Shown: positions 63,234 through 64,000 of the stretch, piece after piece
Numbering within the stretch: the stretch's first letter is position 1
How the letters are laid out: every line of letters starts with the position of its first letter
Origin: an uncultured Paracoccaceae bacterium
GTDB lineage: Bacteria; Pseudomonadota; Alphaproteobacteria; Rhodobacterales; Rhodobacteraceae
Reading direction: 5' to 3'
DNA length: 64,000 nucleotides
Assembly: GCA_913061275.1 (NCBI GenBank)
Contig: CAJXSR010000014.1
Location: 1-64,000, forward strand
Notes under the pieces: model-generated
The model's database searches: none
The model's input: the letters and a program-made list of their open reading frames with translations, nothing else
Told to the model about the DNA's origin: nothing
Made by a program: the position numbers and the translations under genes

Positions 63234-64000
63234 ATGGCACTCTGGATACCCATAACGATTTTTGCAGCATTTGCGCAGAACCTGCGCTTTATGCTGCAAA
63301 AGCATTTGAAAGCAACCAAGCTAACCACGGGCGGTGCCACATTCGCACGGTTTCTGTTTGCAACCCCAATAGCGATATTTTTGGTTGTACTTATGGCTAA
63401 TCTTGGCTGGGAAATACCACAAGGCTCAAACCGCACATGGGCCTTTGTTATCACTGGGGGTACGGCACAAATATTGGCAACAATGTTGGTGGTGGCGTTG
63501 TTTGCTGAACGTAATTTTGCGGTTGGCATAACCCTGAAGAAAACCGAAGCGATGTTAACGGCGATCGTTGGTTTTATCGTTTTGGGGGAAGGTCTGTCGC
63601 TTTGGGCGGGTTTTGCAATTTTGATTGGCATCTTCGGGGTGATTTTACTATCTGACCCCCCGAAACAAACGGATGGCAGCTGGTATAAACGTATATTCAA
63701 CCGTGCATCGGCCTACGGTATTGGGTCGGGTGCTATATTTGCGGTTTCAGCTACGTGTTATCGCGGGGCCAGCCTATCGTTAAGCTCGGGTGATTTTATT
63801 ATTCGTGCGGTGTTCACATTAGCATGTGTCACCACATTTCAGACCATCGCGATGAGCATATGGTTACGGTTAAAAGAGCCAGGTGAAATTGGCCGCGTGT
63901 TGAAATCATGGCGGGTGACAATGCTGGTGGGTATCACAGGTGTGCTGGGGTCTTTGGGCTGGTTCATGGCATTCACATTACAAAATGCAGCTTATGTGAA
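63234..64000 (+). CDS. EamA/DMT-family transporter (cut by window end)
   Basis: An open frame of 255 codons with no stop before the window end. It starts directly after the reductase stop (TAA ATGG). It has alternating hydrophobic segments (LFATPIAIFLVVLMANLGW, WAFVITGGTAQILATMLVVALFA, FAILIGIFGVILLSD, VTMLVGITGVLGSLGWFMAF) and the drug/metabolite-transporter pattern FAVGITLKKTEAMLTAIVGFIVLGEGLSLWAG. The second half of the usual 10-helix fold is only partly in view. The substrate is unknown. Confidence 0.85.
   Translation, partial: MALWIPITIFAAFAQNLRFMLQKHLKATKLTTGGATFARFLFATPIAIFLVVLMANLGWEIPQGSNRTWAFVITGGTAQILATMLVVALFAERNFAVGITLKKTEAMLTAIVGFIVLGEGLSLWAGFAILIGIFGVILLSDPPKQTDGSWYKRIFNRASAYGIGSGAIFAVSATCYRGASLSLSSGDFIIRAVFTLACVTTFQTIAMSIWLRLKEPGEIGRVLKSWRVTMLVGITGVLGSLGWFMAFTLQNAAYV

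Noticed and set aside
1..64000. CRISPR arrays, tRNA and rRNA genes
   Set aside because: No regularly spaced repeats and no tRNA- or rRNA-like sequence noticed in the intergenic stretches; a tRNAscan-SE and Infernal run would settle this.

Overview
The window reads as a chromosomal piece of an alphaproteobacterium of the order Rhodobacterales (Roseobacter group). The evidence is the alphaproteobacterial 14-subunit complex I operon, with small extra genes typical of this order between nuoE/nuoF and nuoG/nuoH. Further support comes from tatABC followed by a DUF815 ATPase, a group-typical rpoH next to an RluA-family pseudouridine synthase, and several small secreted protein families common in this order. 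Base composition is moderate rather than GC-rich. The first 49 bases are not genomic: they are an unremoved Illumina Nextera adapter with index, so the left edge is a raw contig end.

Layout. 0.1-1.4 kb: a lipoprotein gene and a convergent AlkD-like repair gene. 1.5-7.2 kb (minus): an apparent operon with a TRAP transporter (dctP, dctQ, dctM), an amidase, a small membrane protein and a D-2-hydroxyacid dehydrogenase. 7.5-10.7 kb (minus): glmU-glmS. 10.8-13.9 kb (plus): two tandemly duplicated HAD phosphatases, a DegT-type aminotransferase and an anchored SNase. 14.1-32.9 kb (plus): nuoA-N with three accessory genes, running into birA, coaX and RNase J, closed by a hairpin. 32.9-37.4 kb: a DEAD-box helicase, a small membrane protein, prfC and a membrane-bound LytTR regulator. 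37.7-43.8 kb (plus): an atypical SDR, a sodium:solute symporter, a lone ABC ATPase, tatABC and a DUF815 ATPase. 43.8-44.8 kb: a hairpin-rich element and a frameshifted membrane-protein gene. 44.9-48.1 kb: a small membrane protein and an RluA-family synthase whose start codons overlap head to head, then rpoH, a VOC protein and a DksA/TraR zinc finger.

48.2-57.5 kb is the accessory region and the most interesting part. Its left half (48.5-52.5 kb) is a run of three exported-protein genes behind a perfect FNR-type box placed exactly as in a class II FNR promoter. The products are a Sel1-repeat protein with two copies of a six-cysteine module, a helical secreted protein, and a protein with a WNN-type beta domain. 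Its right half (52.7-57.0 kb) holds a membrane-protein gene, a second Sel1-repeat protein and a translationally coupled exported class-3 lipase. This right half is bracketed by inward-facing remnants of two directly oriented IS6-like transposases with matching 11-bp terminal repeats, as expected for a decayed IS6 pseudo-compound transposon. The two Sel1 proteins share the same N-terminal domain, which ties the two halves together. A lipase with a coupled Sel1 partner resembles known lipase effector/immunity pairs, but that function is inference only.

57.5-64.0 kb returns to ordinary chromosome: oligoendopeptidase F, a small periplasmic protein, an endonuclease/exonuclease/phosphatase protein, a TerB-DnaJ protein, a GNAT acetyltransferase, an aldo/keto reductase and a DMT transporter cut by the window end. 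I saw no tRNA, rRNA or CRISPR array.
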